Shown here: one piece after another, positions 1 to 11,232 of the stretch
Layout of the letters: each line of letters begins with the position of its first letter
How positions within the stretch are numbered: position 1 is the stretch's first letter
Assembly (NCBI GenBank): GCA_021399435.1
Contig: JAJTUP010000035.1
Coordinates: 558,001-622,000, forward strand
Direction of reading: 5' to 3'
From: Diaporthe sp. PMI_573
Taxonomy: Eukaryota; Ascomycota; Sordariomycetes; Diaporthales; Diaporthaceae
Length of the DNA: 64,000 nt
Notes under the pieces: generated by a model
Databases searched by the model: none
The model's input: the letters and a program-made list of their open reading frames with translations, nothing else
Told to the model about the DNA's origin: nothing
Made by a program: the position numbers and the translations under genes

Positions 1-1172
1 GGTGATGCAGCTTGATGTCCTTGCAGTGATCAGACCTGTCTCTGCGGAACATTGGTCTCAAATGGGACTGTTTGCGATGCATGCTGGTTTTTTTTTGTAC
101 AGGCCTTGACCTAGCATAAAAAGGAAATAACAAACCTTGAATCGCAAATCGGAGGGCTAACGGTATGATGAAGTACCAGAGTCTTGAGATGGAGAAGCGC
201 TAAGGATAGCAGATGCGAGCTACTGTATGGGTGAAAGTGATCAAATCTTTTGCACGAGTACTTTGTGCCCGTTGAGTCAGCCCCCGTCACATGTCCTACA
301 TGGATCGGACTGCGGGCAGTACCTCTTACCTCTTCCGCAGCCAGTAAATCGCGATGGGCTCTTCAATCCACCCCTTTTTTTGTTACTGTGAATTGCCAGC
401 CAGTGTGATTCTTGAGGGCGATCGGGAACCACTTCTGTTGGATCGTCAGTCCTTCGTGCTGAAATCACGCAAAATCTGTCACCTGCGCAAGGCGATTGTT
501 CTCAGTCTTTGTCAATGACACCCCGAACTGATAGAAAGGATGCCAAAGCAGTATTAACGGTAATAAGACAGGTCAGAGACGAGAATTACAGAGTGAAAAA
601 AGGTGACAAGGACAAGTACTCGATTTAGCGGAAGCTCCGGTATCGCGGCTACAATTTACTGCGGGACGCAGAGCTCTTGAAGGAAGTGGACGGTCAATGT
701 TCAAATTTGCTGCAATATATCGATCACTATCTCCAGTAAGCTTTTGAGACACGGAGCGCAATTGGGGAAAGAAGGGAAAAAGTTGCATTTTCAAAGATGT
801 GCCGGTCACAATCCCTGCCCTGACACTCTATGAGAATATATATCGGCCCTGAGCGCACATGCGATGGCAAATGCAGCAGATGGGATGAAGAAGATTGGAC
901 GGGGATTGGATAAGATTGCTGAGATCACTGTTGCTATATGCTGAGCCGCTTGAAGAGAATCAGAGGGATCAGGGACAGATATACTCAAGAAAGGAGGTCC
1001 ACGCCCTTGAATTTCTGAAGGTTAGTGGGTCAAAGGTAGCAGGGTCGCAGTAAGGTGCCGTGAGGCTCTTTGTGGCGCTTGAGAGTGGTTTGGAAAACTT
1101 TGTATTGAATTTGAGTGGGCTTCTGTCAGCCCTCCTCACAGTTCCTCCGACATCGTCTCACCCGCGGGCACG
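1..1172. other. Gene-poor stretch, no gene recognised
   Basis: No reading frame here has a recognisable motif, and no run of plausible exons could be joined. The small open frames are short, overlap on both strands and lack domain signatures. I see no tRNA or rRNA. Confidence 0.5.
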
Positions 1173-1238
1173 CGTGGGATGGCTCTGGTGCAAGAATAGT
1201 GAGGCCGGAAAATTCGCCCTTCAGACCCACTATCTTTA
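1173..1238 (+). repeat. Dispersed 66-bp repeat, copy 1
   Basis: This block recurs at 37794-37860 in the same orientation with about three differences. It starts with GTGGG and ends with CCCAC, so the ends are short inverted repeats around a conserved middle (GGTGCAAGAATAGTGAGGCC). It could be a tiny non-autonomous element or the end of a larger one. The second copy lies about 350 bp from a hAT transposase remnant, which hints at, but does not prove, a hAT origin. Confidence 0.75.
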
Positions 1239-1254
1239 GGTTATAATAACCAGC

Positions 1255-1381
1255 AAACCCTAACCCTAACAGTAACTAAACTAAATACAGATAAACTTTA
1301 GAAATCAGGCTATCTAATAAACTAGGTTACAGACTATTTGGGTAAGAAATAAGGGTAATGCAGAGGTACGAAGTTAGGGTC
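1255..1381. repeat. Short telomere-like repeats inside the window
   Basis: Two and a half CCCTAA units at 1255-1270 are followed about 100 bp later by an inverted GTTAGGGT at 1373-1380. CCCTAA/TTAGGG is the telomere unit of most filamentous ascomycetes. The units are too few to call a telomere. A chance AT-rich match is possible. Confidence 0.4.
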
Positions 1382-2072
1382 TTACAATAGCCCAAAAAAT
1401 CGACTCACGGCCACCAAACTCATCTCCCGGCGTGCACGCCCCATGGGCACATAGAGAAAATCCAGTGCCAAGAAGTCTAGGGTAACTCCTTGCGTGTAGT
1501 GCCAGTTCGTGTAGTGCCAAGCACCAACACCCTGATGAGCGTTTCCGTTTAACAATATCAATAACTCAACAAGACACATACCTTTTCTTTTTAATTCCGT
1601 TGGCGAGACTCTGTTGGGTGCTTCAATGTAACTCCCATTCTTGTCCCTCTTCATCTTCTTATCAAGTTTACGGTTCTTGTGTCCCAACTCTTTTCCGGCA
1701 GCAATTTTGATAAAAAAGCCGCTTCTTCTGATCGGCACTAAGCGCGGGAAGGTACATCAGAATTCTGCTGTTCATAGGACCATACAGAGTTGCCTTTGTG
1801 AATTTCTTTTAATTATATAAATTAGTTATTGTTGAATGGGCTTTGTACGTACGTACGTATCGTTAGACGATGGGGTTTGGTTGGTTGGTTGATTCTTGCT
1901 TGCTCTCTACCTAAGAAGGGAGACCTCCGCATGATGGGCACGCAAGCGGAGGACAAAAAAGAGGGCACACCTATTACGTCACCCCACCCAAAATACCTCC
2001 TCAACCCTCCACCCCCTACCCAACCTCCCAACTTCACCACCCTCTATCTTTACGAAAGAATTTTTATACACG
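1271..2072. other. Intergenic, no gene supported
   Basis: AT-rich sequence with a duplicated GTGTAGTGCCA at about 1496-1520 and a CGTA run at 1848-1859. The latter may lie close to the left end of the Tc1/mariner relic that follows, but no terminal inverted repeat could be fixed. The minus-strand frame at 1382-1738 has no recognisable motif. Confidence 0.4.
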
Positions 2073-2690
2073 ATGGGAGGTGTACCTCACGATACGCCGA
2101 AAAAGAACCGTTTAATTGGTGCAATTGAGTTTGCTGATTCGCTGCCTATGCGTCACTATCGCAGCGATATCTTTAAACAGTTTGGATTTAGCCAGAGATC
2201 TGGGTGGCGCGCCCTCCGAGAAGCCGAATCCAACCCTAGCCACCGGAAGTATCACAACGCCTTCAAGAAGTCTCGAGGGCGCCCGAAAGCCCTTACTGAC
2301 GATGACCTTGCTGTCCTTGAGAGGTTTATCGAGTTAGAAGGCTTTGATGCCCGTATAACGCCTTGGGCCGCGATGCCCGCCGCCGCCGGCCTGGATCTTG
2401 ATCCTCCTCCTTCTGGGAGGACGATTTAGCGTGCGATAAAGACCCGCAACTTTCGCTTCTGCCTAGCGTGCCAGAAGCCGTGGGTATCGCCAAACCTCAG
2501 CGAAGATCGCAAAGAATACTGCCGTCGTGCCCTTGAGCAGTACCCTCTCGCTGAAGACTGGCACGACTTCAGATTTAGTGACGAGACCCACTTCGGGTAT
2601 GGTCCTCAGGGGCGTATCTACGTTTGCAGGCGCCCATGGGAGCGATCGTGCCCATGCTGGTCGACAATATTAAGTATCCAACAGATCGGG
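2073..2690 (+). pseudogene. Tc1/mariner transposase, truncated relic
   Basis: The translation begins with a helix-turn-helix region typical of fungal Tc1/mariner transposases (motif GFSQRSGWRALRE, then SRGRPKAL). It runs to 2429, where an in-frame TAG interrupts it. The same frame continues beyond the stop with a cysteine motif (CLACQKPWVSP) and the first catalytic aspartate block (RFSDETHFGYGPQGRIYV, near 2573-2625). Homology fades at about 2680, so the second and third catalytic acids are missing. The stop sits where relatives carry a glutamine, so CAG to TAG (C to T) is the simplest explanation, in line with RIP-type decay. Non-functional. Confidence 0.8.
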
Positions 2691-3576
2691 GTGATCTTCG
2701 TCCTATTCTTCCCACAAATCAGAATGAAGACGAGTTTGCCAATTCAGACGCTAGCCGGTATGGGTGCTTCCCATGTAGAAGTCTTGCACACAGAGACCAA
2801 CACCAGAAGATGCTGCCCTCAATTGATGTCTTGATTCCAACACCTTTTCTTCTCTTGTTACCACTAGCTGCTGCAGTCTCTCTCAGGCGGGCTACTTCAA
2901 CGGCTCTTGATCAGCCGCCGACCATTGAGACACCTGTGCCGCACAATAGAAGCCGTGTAGATGTGAATAATTGATTCGGATGATAGCGATGAGCGTGCGC
3001 CGAGTTTTCAATGGCTCATAAGTCATGAGCACTGATTAAATATCAATACCTATTGACTAAGATTTGTCCTTACGCAGTATGATTCGTAAGGATGCTTTCC
3101 AGGTCCTGCGATTCCGCTTTTATAATTGGGGAACCAGTGATCCCCTCAAAGTGACTGAGAAGAGTGGATGGTCCATATGGGGATTGGCGATTGGGATGAA
3201 GATTTCGCCCCATGTAAGCCTTTTGTCGTGGTCCTCCTCCGTACGGCATTAGACTAGACCACTTCGCTTCAGAGGACCTCACAAGCTTCGGATCCTCTGC
3301 TGTGGAGCTTTGTCTCCGAGGTCTCGCTCTCGGAGCCCTGTCGCACATGAGTCGTAACTTGTCGACTGAACCGATTTTAATTTCTACCATATACAGGCTC
3401 TGGAGTCGCTGGCAAGGTTTTGTTTAAGACATTATGCTCTGAGATAGGTCCATGGACATGGCGGCTGCGTTCGGCATTTTTACTCATTCTGTATAGGCGT
3501 ATTTGTTTTAGTATACCGGTGATGATTGCAATTACGACAACCGATGTATAATTATATTTACCCCTTATATCGTATT
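2691..3576. other. Intergenic, no gene recognised
   Basis: No domain motif or splice-consistent exon chain was found. The stretch starts just after the broken Tc1/mariner relic and probably contains unrecognisable transposon decay. Confidence 0.4.
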
Positions 3577-4530
3577 CTAAATATACGGAGCACCGACTAG
3601 ACCTGATTTCACTTGTTGCAGAACACTCTTCATCTGGCCTTCATCAAAGCTTTCAACAGCTGCTCGCTCGGCCATGTGCTCGAGATACTTGGATGCTGTC
3701 ACGACCTCATGAGGGTAGGCCTGTAAAGCTTTGCACGATATACAACTCAATGTGTCGTTCAATATGGAGTGATTCTTACTTTTCAAGCGTCAGTACATCT
3801 TTGCCACATAGGCCACGATTTACGTACATCATTCCTTCAGCTTCTTCAGAGCATGTTGCTAGAGCAAGTGGTGATGAGCCTATAAGACAAGCCCATCGCT
3901 TTGCGTGCCTCATCCTGCGAAGGACCTCCTTGCGTCCGAGTGGCTGCTGGCTATCAAGACATATGTCAACAGCAACGCTGGCATTTCTATGCCCAACGGC
4001 GGTGTTGATTCGTCCGCATCTCCTATCGTTGTGAGCAATGACTCGAAGGGTTTTGACCATGTTGTTGAATTGAACATAGGCAAGCCGTAAGAATAGGGGT
4101 GGAGTATTTCTGTTTTCAAAGACATTGTTGATTGCCCTGAAAGCATTAATAACATGTTTGTCTGAGGAGGTAGTATTGTATGATAACTTTGTTTCTTTTA
4201 ACAAGGAAACCCATGCACGGAAAATGTTCTCATAATGTTCCTTGAAGAACACTCGAACGTTCTGTCTCATAAGCAGGTCTGTCAGACATAGTCTGTCGTG
4301 AGTTATAAGTTGCCATGCTATCAAGTTGACCTCTGGTCCGAATAATAAAGGATCCTACGGAAAGCGTACCTATTAGAAGGAATGTAGGATGAAATTCGAT
4401 GCTCATTCTCTTGAGTTACACCATCTAGTCTCAATGCAGCAAACGACCGAGTAAGGGTGTTAGCTCGTGTCTCATCTGCACAAAAGCTGCCACTCCTCAA
4501 CACAGGGCTTATGGTCTCGGTAGACGCCAT
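3577..4530 (-). CDS. Three-exon gene, hypothetical protein (275 aa)
   Basis: I do not recognise the family. Three minus-strand exons join in phase: 4530-4370, 4292-3828 and 3778-3577. Intron 1 has a GTACGC donor and a CACGACAG acceptor. Intron 2 is about 49 bp, with GTACGT, a TACTGAC branch and an AAAAG acceptor. Together they give 276 codons including the stop. The start is the ATG at 4530 (MASTETISPVLR). The protein is soluble, mildly basic and has no clear signal peptide or membrane segment. Clean splice signals in three frames make a real gene more likely than chance frames. The left neighbour is a dead transposon and the right neighbour a hAT element, so the gene is isolated. Function unknown. 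Confidence 0.65.
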
Positions 4531-4789
4531 TATGACAGTTTAGATAGTACACATAGCTATGAAATGACATTCGAAGGCGCGACGCTTCAAGATTTTATAT
4601 CTATTGAAATATACGAAGATTCCTTATTGCAGGTTCTGAAATCCTTCTTTACATGGAACGCTGCTAGTGCAGATCCAATACATATTTCAAGAATCTGAAT
4701 TGCTAATTCGCATTGAAAAATTGGCTAAATAGACTTTGGTTTATCAGATCGTTCCGCCCCCACATGACGATTTCCAGCCCCATACAACG

Positions 4790-4940
4790 TCCTCACCCAC
4801 CCCACCCCACCCCACCAGAGCCTTTCGTGGGGTGGGGTGGGCGGATGACTAAGGTGGGGTCTCGGTGGGTGGGTGGGCGGTGGTCCACGAAACCCACGAG
4901 GGCCACGAAACCCACGATGGTGGGTTGGTGGATTTATTTT
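4790..4940. repeat. G-rich subterminal arm of hAT 1, left
   Basis: Dense CCCACC and GGGTGGG units. The run near 4868-4890 has three adjacent GGGT units followed by GG tracts, a possible G-quadruplex. Its imperfect partner is at 7815-7970. Confidence 0.7.
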
Positions 4941-7637
4941 GGTGCATCCCAATCTACAACAGGGATCTCTGCTATCTCATCGCACTCGTCTGTTCCAAAT
5001 GCCTCCTCTGGCTCATCTAGCCACACCGTCGCCGCTTTCCGCTGCTGTCCCCCGTCTTCTGGAATCTCCATAAGGGCATCCACATTCGCTTTCTCCATTT
5101 TATCAACCAGTCCGGTATCCAGCTCTGGGATAAGACCCGAGCGATACCATGAGCGTAGGCACATGCATATACCAACAATCATAGCATCGAGATTGTGCCT
5201 CTGTTGTGTGATCAATCTCTTGCCCGCTGAGAAAAGTCTCTCGCACTCGGCGCTCATGGGCTGGACGGTGAGGAAATCCAGTGCCATTTCTGATAATCGA
5301 GGGTACTGGAAGCGGAGTCCATACCAGTACTGGATAGGATCAGGGCAATATGCCATTTTTTGTGTCTCATCCGCACACCAGGCAGTATACTCATCGTTCC
5401 CACTGGCAACACGGACAGCCCGCGCTTGTGACCCTTCCTCCACAGCACGTTTCTTGAAGGCATCGTGCTCGAATGGATCGTGGTAGATAGGTCGCTTGTC
5501 TCCTAAAGACGGCGACGACGAGGTTGAGGAGACCGGTCTCTGCTCTTTGTGTTTATACTTCCGGTCCCAAATATCTTGGACCGTGCCCATAGCACGTTCA
5601 ACCCAGGCAGGATTGTCCCTCCATCTGTCCCGGAACCAGCTCCATCGGTAGCCAGGATTGAGCGCGAGTGCAGCGTAATATATTGCGGTGTCGTCCAGTT
5701 CTGTAAACAACTAGTAAGCTAGATGAAAAGTCGCAGATGAGAAGGCGAACGCCGCATGAAGTTACTGACTTTTGTAGTACTTCTCCAGCTTTTCCCAGGC
5801 CAAATTGACACCAATCCGGAATTGTTCCGGCTCAGGGAATGTATCCGCCTCTCTTTTCTCTGTCTCGAGCATTTCCAAGATCTTCTCCATTCCCAAGATC
5901 ACATCCCATATGTTGCCGTATGAGCCCTCATACCCGTGGCGCCGGCGACGGACCTGACCATCACCCTCAAGGGTCTTCACGACTGTCTCATAGTGTTGGA
6001 GGATCTTTTCCAAGCGTTCGAGGGCAATCCAATCGTTGTCTGTGAGTTTACCCTCATCAAGAAGCACACGCGGCAGTTTCTTCCCGGACTTGAGAGTCCC
6101 CCTCGAGGTGGTATTCTCTTCTTTCCACTCCCGTCCATATTCGAAGAGAACACGGTCGAGATATTTGCGCAGCTTAAGAGCTCGACGGATCATATATAGC
6201 TGAGACAACCAACGAGTATCGTTGTCTCGAACACACTTGAGTGGCCGTATCTCGTCTTGTTGTTGCAGATGGCGGAGCCAGAAGGAGATGCGATGACTGT
6301 TATGGATATCGTAGACGAGATTGTGAAGTTTTCCTATAAGGAACCCGTAAGTAAGTACATCTGTACATATATTTGAGTGTGTATGTGTAGCTATAAAGAG
6401 TTGAAAAGGGGAGATGTGTCGAGACGACGATGTAGCTTACCTACTGGACCTCGCTTCACCCAGTTTTTCCAGTCTCTCTCCGAGATGATTGATGCGCCGG
6501 TAGCCTCATCTTCAACTGCTTTGACAAAGTTCCCAAACATCAGGGCCTTGGCGGAGAGGTTGAGGATATGCCCGAAGCAGCGGCCACGACGCTCCTTGCC
6601 CTCACCTTCCTCCCAGCCGAGGAGTGCCTCCAGCTCGTCCATTGACGTGTCCATATTGTCAGCGTTATCCAGTACAGCATAGCCAACCTTTTTGGAGATG
6701 CCAAAAGCATCCAGAACGCGGTAGACCTCCTCGGCGATGTTTTCGCCAGTGTGGCGCGCAGAAATTTCCGGCACTCCCAAAACGAGCTTGTGCGGCCGCC
6801 CGAACTCGTCGGGAAGAAGCAGGCAACCCCGTACAATGGAATCTTGTTAGGGGCAGTCCAGCCGTCGTATGAAATATGAATCAAGCCGGGGGCATCAGCT
6901 AGTACCTTCATAATAGTCGTCTTGTGTGTTGTCCACGCTGCAATGGCCCTGGCGCGTATAGTATTAGCTGTGATATGCGCATTGTGGGATTCGACTCCTG
7001 GGTTGAGATAGTCGAAGATCCTGCGGAGGTGTGGATCCTCGGCGTCAGAAAAGGGCTTGTGACTGTTGATGATATATCTTGTGAGCAGCATCTGGAAGTG
7101 CCCACGGTCGAAGGTCTTGAGGTACGCATTGGCAATCCGCTGCTCTGTAGAATTTGTAGCATTGATTCGACCGAGAGCCTCGGTCATAGTCCGCTGTCTC
7201 TTCTCGCCTCGTATCGTCGAGGCCTGTTTACGAGAATCATCGGCTTTCTCTAATTGGCTTTTAGCTTTAGCTAGAGATGGCGCGCGTACCTGATGATCGC
7301 GATAGATGTGATCCATTCCGTGGTATACAGCGGCGAACTGGTACGACTGGGGTTTGAGAGATTTTTTCGCAATACAGTAACGGCAAATCCATCTGCGATC
7401 ATCAGAATCCTGTTTAGTCATATCATAGCCGTGTTCCCAGATCCAAGCTGTAGTCTTCCGGCTGGTCTCGGTGAAGAGGAAGCCTGGGAAATGGCGGCCA
7501 AGCCTTGTGACAGCTTCATCCTCCGAGATACTGGGAGTAGATGGCTCTTGGGAGGAGGATGAGTGAAGAGCAGTAGATGCTTGAGACGAGATGGGGACGT
7601 TGTCGCTCATTACGATGGCGGGATAGAAACACACCAA
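4934..7637 (-). pseudogene. hAT transposase, frameshifted
   Basis: The minus strand reads in order: an N-terminal BED-like zinc finger (WICRYCIAKK, then paired histidines near 7330-7290), a hAT core (HISYDGWTAPN at about 6860, VLDNADNMDTSM at about 6665, RCFGHILNLSAKAL at about 6570) and the hAT dimerisation region (LDFLTVQPMSAECERLFSAG, near 5265-5205). The frame changes near 6805-6820, within a TTCTTCCCG stretch. Two introns are plausible: GTAAGC at 6440 to TATAG near 6335, and one near 5765-5710. Apart from the frameshift the chain is almost complete. The family moves DNA by cut-and-paste with 8-bp target duplications. Probably dead because of the frameshift, unless that is a sequencing error in the run. 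Confidence 0.85.
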
Positions 7638-7814
7638 GGTGGCGGGGCGCGTTCACAATTTCGATGAAGAACTGCTTCAGTCTCAGGGGCGGGCCTTAGA
7701 ATAGTATATCTACCGGTATTTAAACCCGAAACCCCATATAATAATACTTGTGAAGTTAAAACACAAGCCTGTCCCTGCCCGATCCTACACTGGGTAGGGT
7801 AAATACTACCTTAT

Positions 7815-7970
7815 AAACCCACGACCCACCAAAACCCACCGTGGGTGACCCTTCCGTGGGGTGGGGTGGGGTGGATGACAAAGATTTCGAGGTCCTCGTG
7901 GGTGGGTGGGCGGTGGGGTGGGTCACCCACGGTGGGAGTGGGTGGTGGGTTTCGTGTGGTGGGTGCGGTC
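7815..7970. repeat. G-rich subterminal arm of hAT 1, right
   Basis: Contains GGGTGGGTGGGCGGTGGGG near 7902-7920, a strong G-quadruplex candidate, plus many CCCACC units in both orientations. It shares the order TTCCGTGGGGTGGGG, GGATGAC, GTGGGTGGGTGGGCGGTGG with the left arm. Confidence 0.75.
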
Positions 7971-7974
7971 CTTG

Positions 7975-8377
7975 CTTCCAAGTCTGCTGCAACAGGGCAT
8001 CGATACTTGCCTGAAAATGAGGAAGACACTCGAGTAGTTGTACTTCAGACGGAAAAGAGACCCAACCGCCATTTCTCATCGAGGTCAACTAGACTAACCT
8101 CACGAGTAAGAAATTAGCCAAGAAGGGGGAGGAATATATCCAGCTATCTGAAGGGAAGGTTCGCACTGTCGTCACCGTCGATCTGTATCCTATATACCAA
8201 AGGTCCAACAAAGGAAAGTCCCTAAAGAATGACCAAAAGGTCCAGCTCCGGCGGTTATTTCGGTACGGAGGTCTTATGGAGGCGAAGACCAGCAAGCCGC
8301 AACACCACGAAAGGATTTCGACAAAGTAATTATGCCTTTCTCGCTGTTTGTCTCCATGTTTAAATTTCCTCGTTGAA
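7975..8377. other. Intergenic between hAT 1 and repeat arm A
   Basis: No gene seen. The small frames at 8089-8295 and 8274-8462 have no motifs. Confidence 0.4.
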
Positions 8378-8756
8378 TAGAAGTCGACTTCGTCGCTAAA
8401 TAAGTGTAATTAGGGCTAATTGAGGGTGTTTTGCAATAGTTGGGCAATTGGTCGATTGGCAAATCGACGTAATTAGGTCAAATAGTGTGTATTTAGTGCC
8501 CTCGAGCGTGTGGGAATAGCTTCATGCTGCGGGATAGGAATCATGCTGCGGGATAGGAATCATGCTGCGGGATAGGAATCATGCTGCGGGATAGGAATCA
8601 TGCTGCGGGATGAGACCCGGCGTAGTTGCATTATTTTTTTGTAAGTTATGGCGAACCCATAACTAGTCAAAATAAATTTAAGCACTGGGGGCTGCACGAT
8701 TAGTCAGAAATGGGTGCGCGGTATCCGATTTTGGGTGCGCGAATGTCCGCCTTCTT
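8378..8756 (+). repeat. Right arm of paired-core element family, copy A
   Basis: This arm matches 22866-23126 (copy C) and 58970-59209 (copy D) in an ordered series of blocks: GACTTCGTCGCTAAA, an AATTAG-rich stretch, GTGCCCTCGAGCGTGTGGGA, TATGGCGAACCCATA, GATTAGTCAGAAA. It then ends in two direct cores GGGTGCGCG separated by the ATCCGATTT spacer and followed by GAATGTCCG. Copies C and D also end just after this position. No left end with the same core was found in the window, so copy A is a solitary arm. Confidence 0.75.
8522..8610 (+). repeat. 19-bp tandem array, about 4.7 units
   Basis: Four perfect copies of TCATGCTGCGGGATAGGAA (8522-8597) are followed by 13 bases of a fifth. In the related arms C and D the equivalent position holds only one diverged unit, so the array expanded inside copy A. 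Perfect identity between units points to recent expansion. Confidence 0.95.
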
Positions 8757-8836
8757 ACGGAAATTAACCTGACATCAACCGATTCACAATTTACAAAGTG
8801 ACGTCATCGACGTATAACAAGTATCCAATACACCGT

Positions 8837-8870
8837 TTCATGACTAAGCACATGTGGCCCCATATGCTCA
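8837..8870 (-). repeat. Degenerate inverted piece of the same arm
   Basis: Read on the minus strand this gives GGGGCCACATG, then GCTTAGTCATGAAA, the blocks that precede the paired cores in other copies. The cores themselves are absent. Confidence 0.45.
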
Positions 8871-9478
8871 AATTCTGTTATAATATCGTCATCATTTAGG
8901 AGCTCCACATTCTAGCTCGAAATATTGCCTAAGAATTCCTAGTATGCCATTCTTTTAGAATGGTCTACTACCCTGTCCGGGAAAGCATAGTGAAAAATAA
9001 CTAGAAAATAATGCTCGAGCTTTTAGGGTGCATCCTATATCAAACTGATCCATAGATTTTCCTCCATTTAATGAGCCTGGTAGCTAAGCTTTTGCGCTTA
9101 TATTCATAGAGATAATCCAAGTTGAAGTTTTGATTAATGCTTGCTTTGTCTGTGTTCAATGCGAGAAACCCGGCGGTTGGTTTGCAACTCTGACTTTCAT
9201 GCTGGCATTATTCTGATTGGATCAGCACTGTTCGCAGATGAGTAATCCACTCTGTACCGCTACTTTGTTCGTTATGTAAGCTGCTCTTTCGAGTGTTTCA
9301 CTAGCAGGTCTCTGTTTCGCGATAGCTAGAGTTGTCAACCTTATTTTCTCCCGAACATCAACTACTCCATATCATTGCAGTATCAGTGATCACGGCTATG
9401 GCATCAGGAACAGAAGGCCAGTGTATGATTCTATTGAAAATGTCTAGTCTTCTTGGTATTCTTACTAATGCCTTTCAG
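8871..9478. other. Intergenic upstream of the DUF3716-like gene
   Basis: No domain motif. A missing first exon of the following gene could lie here; a candidate ATG at 9400 (MASGTEGQ) does not join in phase. Confidence 0.35.
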
Positions 9479-10077
9479 CGACAGGTGATTACGCCCGAGA
9501 AATACTGCCTGAAGTCCAACGTTTCCCGTCTTCTAAGATCATCGATGCATTACTACCAATACCCGCGCAGCGTCATCCCCGACTGAACCCATCCTCAACG
9601 TCGCGCCTCTATACTAGCAGGATCCAAAACCTTGCAGCTTGTTTAATTCAAATATCTGGCGATGAAGCAAGAGAGCCCTGTGGGCGCTGTAAAAATCGAA
9701 AGGGGCTATGGTTGCTGTGTGTGGTTAGTTCCGTGCCCATTGTGCGTGCAGCAACGCGCGGGGCTTGCGCGAATTGTTACTATAATGGCAAAGCTCGTGG
9801 TTGTGAGATGCGTACGTATGAGCCTGATCATGTTGCAGTAAGTTTTTACTAATTCTCGGCTCTTTTAACGTTAGATGATTTAACGAGGGATGCACAATAT
9901 GATCAAGATAGGGAGCGGGCCGAGGTCCGAGAGGAGCTGTCTATGCCGAGCCCTTATGATGCTTTGCATCATTTAACTCTAGGTATAGATGGCTTGCGAA
10001 GATGGTTCGAGTGGTTTGACGATGTAGTGGCGCCACATATGTCTGTTGTTGTTGATGATACCAAGGCTCCAACATAG
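9479..10077 (+). CDS. DUF3716-like cysteine-rich protein, 5' end unclear
   Basis: Two exons join in phase: 9479-9811 and 9875-10077. The intron has a GTACGT donor, a TACTAAT branch and a GTTAG acceptor. The frame after the CTTTCAG acceptor (9472-9478) reads DYAREILPEVQ, then LAACLIQISGDEAREPCGRC, CKNRKGLWLLCVV, GACANCYYNGKARGCEM, and after the intron a 67-residue acidic tail ending APT. The C-x2-C / CVV / ACANC-YYNG pattern is that of small fungal DUF3716 proteins, which are commonly found near transposons; their role is unknown. The first exon could not be fixed because a stop lies just upstream in the needed phase. It may therefore be a 5'-truncated copy. The right neighbour is a Helitron helicase tail. 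Confidence 0.6.
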
Positions 10078-10329
10078 AAATTTTAATATTTGCAACTGAA
10101 GGTTTCATTATAGTGATTATCACTCTCTTCGGCACACACATTTCAACGGAATAAAGGGCAGGGTAAGTTTTAAGGTATGGGTTGAGGCGCGGTCCGCGGC
10201 GGACCGCTCTCACTCAAGGTGCTGATATTAGAGTGGACCTCAGCTATGGGTTATTTATGCCGGGAGCATTAAATGGCCCTATATGATAAGGAAGTCTTCG
10301 CGTGAGAAGCAACCATTATATGTCATAAC

Positions 10330-11232
10330 TCAAGACCACCTTCTCAACGTCTCGACAGATCGGTGTTCCAACTTGTTCAATGCATCCCGTAAGGTCTGGG
10401 GTATACCAAGTGTAGTCCAGCTGTTCAAAGTCACCGGCCTAAGCATTCGAACGCCAGAAAGTGTTTTACATCTTGATAAAGAGACATAGGCAGTAACAGG
10501 GTCGATCTGATCGCTCGCAGCTCTGCGTGCTCTCAGGTCAACAATGATCATCTCAAACGTCCTCCCTTGTGCCTTATAGTCTGTTAGAGCAAACGCTGGT
10601 GTGCAGGCAAGGCCACGCCGAACGCAGTTTCCTGTGAGGAATTTGAAACGGTTTCGTGTTGGTTTCAGTGTGATTTTGTCTGCAGCTAGTAGAATCTGTC
10701 CTCCTGGCAGCCCGGGTATTTCGATGTCCTGTGTTTCTTGAGACCGGAGGAGGATAGCTGCTGGTGCCCCAAAGTGTATAATCGTGTCAGTTCCGAGCCG
10801 AAGTCCCGCATTTGGTTGATCCCCTGGGATGATGCCTTTGGCTTCAAACTCTGTCCCATTCATGAGTTTCAGCCCGGGGTACTGGTTTTTATTCGTCAGA
10901 ATTGGCATGCCATCTGTGTAGAAAAAGATCCCGGGTATGTCTGTCCAGCTATTATCTCCAAAGGATATGGTCGCTGCCTTTTGTGACTGGTTTGTGTCGG
11001 CCCAGTTGTGATCTGAGATAAAGATCCGGACTGGTTGGTTTCGGGCCCTGGCAAATCCAATGACCGCATCCATATTCAGCCGCCATCTTGTGGTGTTGGT
11101 CGGTGTGATTGCTCGAAACTCCTCCCAGTTAATCTGCCCTTCTGTAGTGATGACTATGTTATTGGACTGTTCGTTATGTATCCCTACTTCATCGCCGGCG
11201 CACAGAACACGGGACATTCTTTGCAAGAGCAT
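10330..11232 (-). pseudogene. Helitron PIF1-like helicase, C-terminal fragment
   Basis: The 300-residue frame has the C-terminal signature of Helitron-encoded PIF1 helicases: NCVRRGLACTPAFALTDYKAQGRTFEMIIVDLR, near 10620-10530, followed by AYVSLSRCKTLSGVRML. The first motif is the conserved stretch that contacts nucleotide near the end of the helicase core. The Rep nuclease domain and Walker A and B helicase motifs are missing. Upstream of 11232 the homology stops at a tandem-repeat array. Full-length Helitron proteins are well over 1000 residues, so this is a fragment. I could not place Helitron ends (5' TC, 3' CTRR with hairpin) around it. Confidence 0.8.

Larger units (their letters stand above)
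4785..7974 (-). mobile_element. hAT element 1, ends only approximate
   Basis: A hAT-type transposase pseudogene lies between two G/C-rich arms (4790-4940 and 7815-7970). Both arms hold repeated CCCACC/GGGTGG units. Reading inward, the left arm starts CAACGTCCTCACCCACC and the right arm CAAGGACCGCACCCACC (14 of 17 identical), which may be the terminal inverted repeats. The flanking 8-mers do not match, so the exact borders and target duplication are unresolved. An imperfect direct repeat of about 65 bp is also shared by the two arms. Confidence 0.6.

Noticed and set aside
1382..1738. 118-aa minus-strand frame
   Set aside because: No motif, repeated filler (WHYTNWHYTQG) from a duplicated 11-mer, no supporting splice pattern.
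4713..5486. 257-aa plus-strand frame
   Set aside because: Antisense shadow of the hAT 1 transposase.
4777..7982. Target duplication for hAT 1
   Set aside because: The 8-mers beside the best terminal match (GCCCCATA and CTTCCAAG) do not agree, so borders were left approximate.
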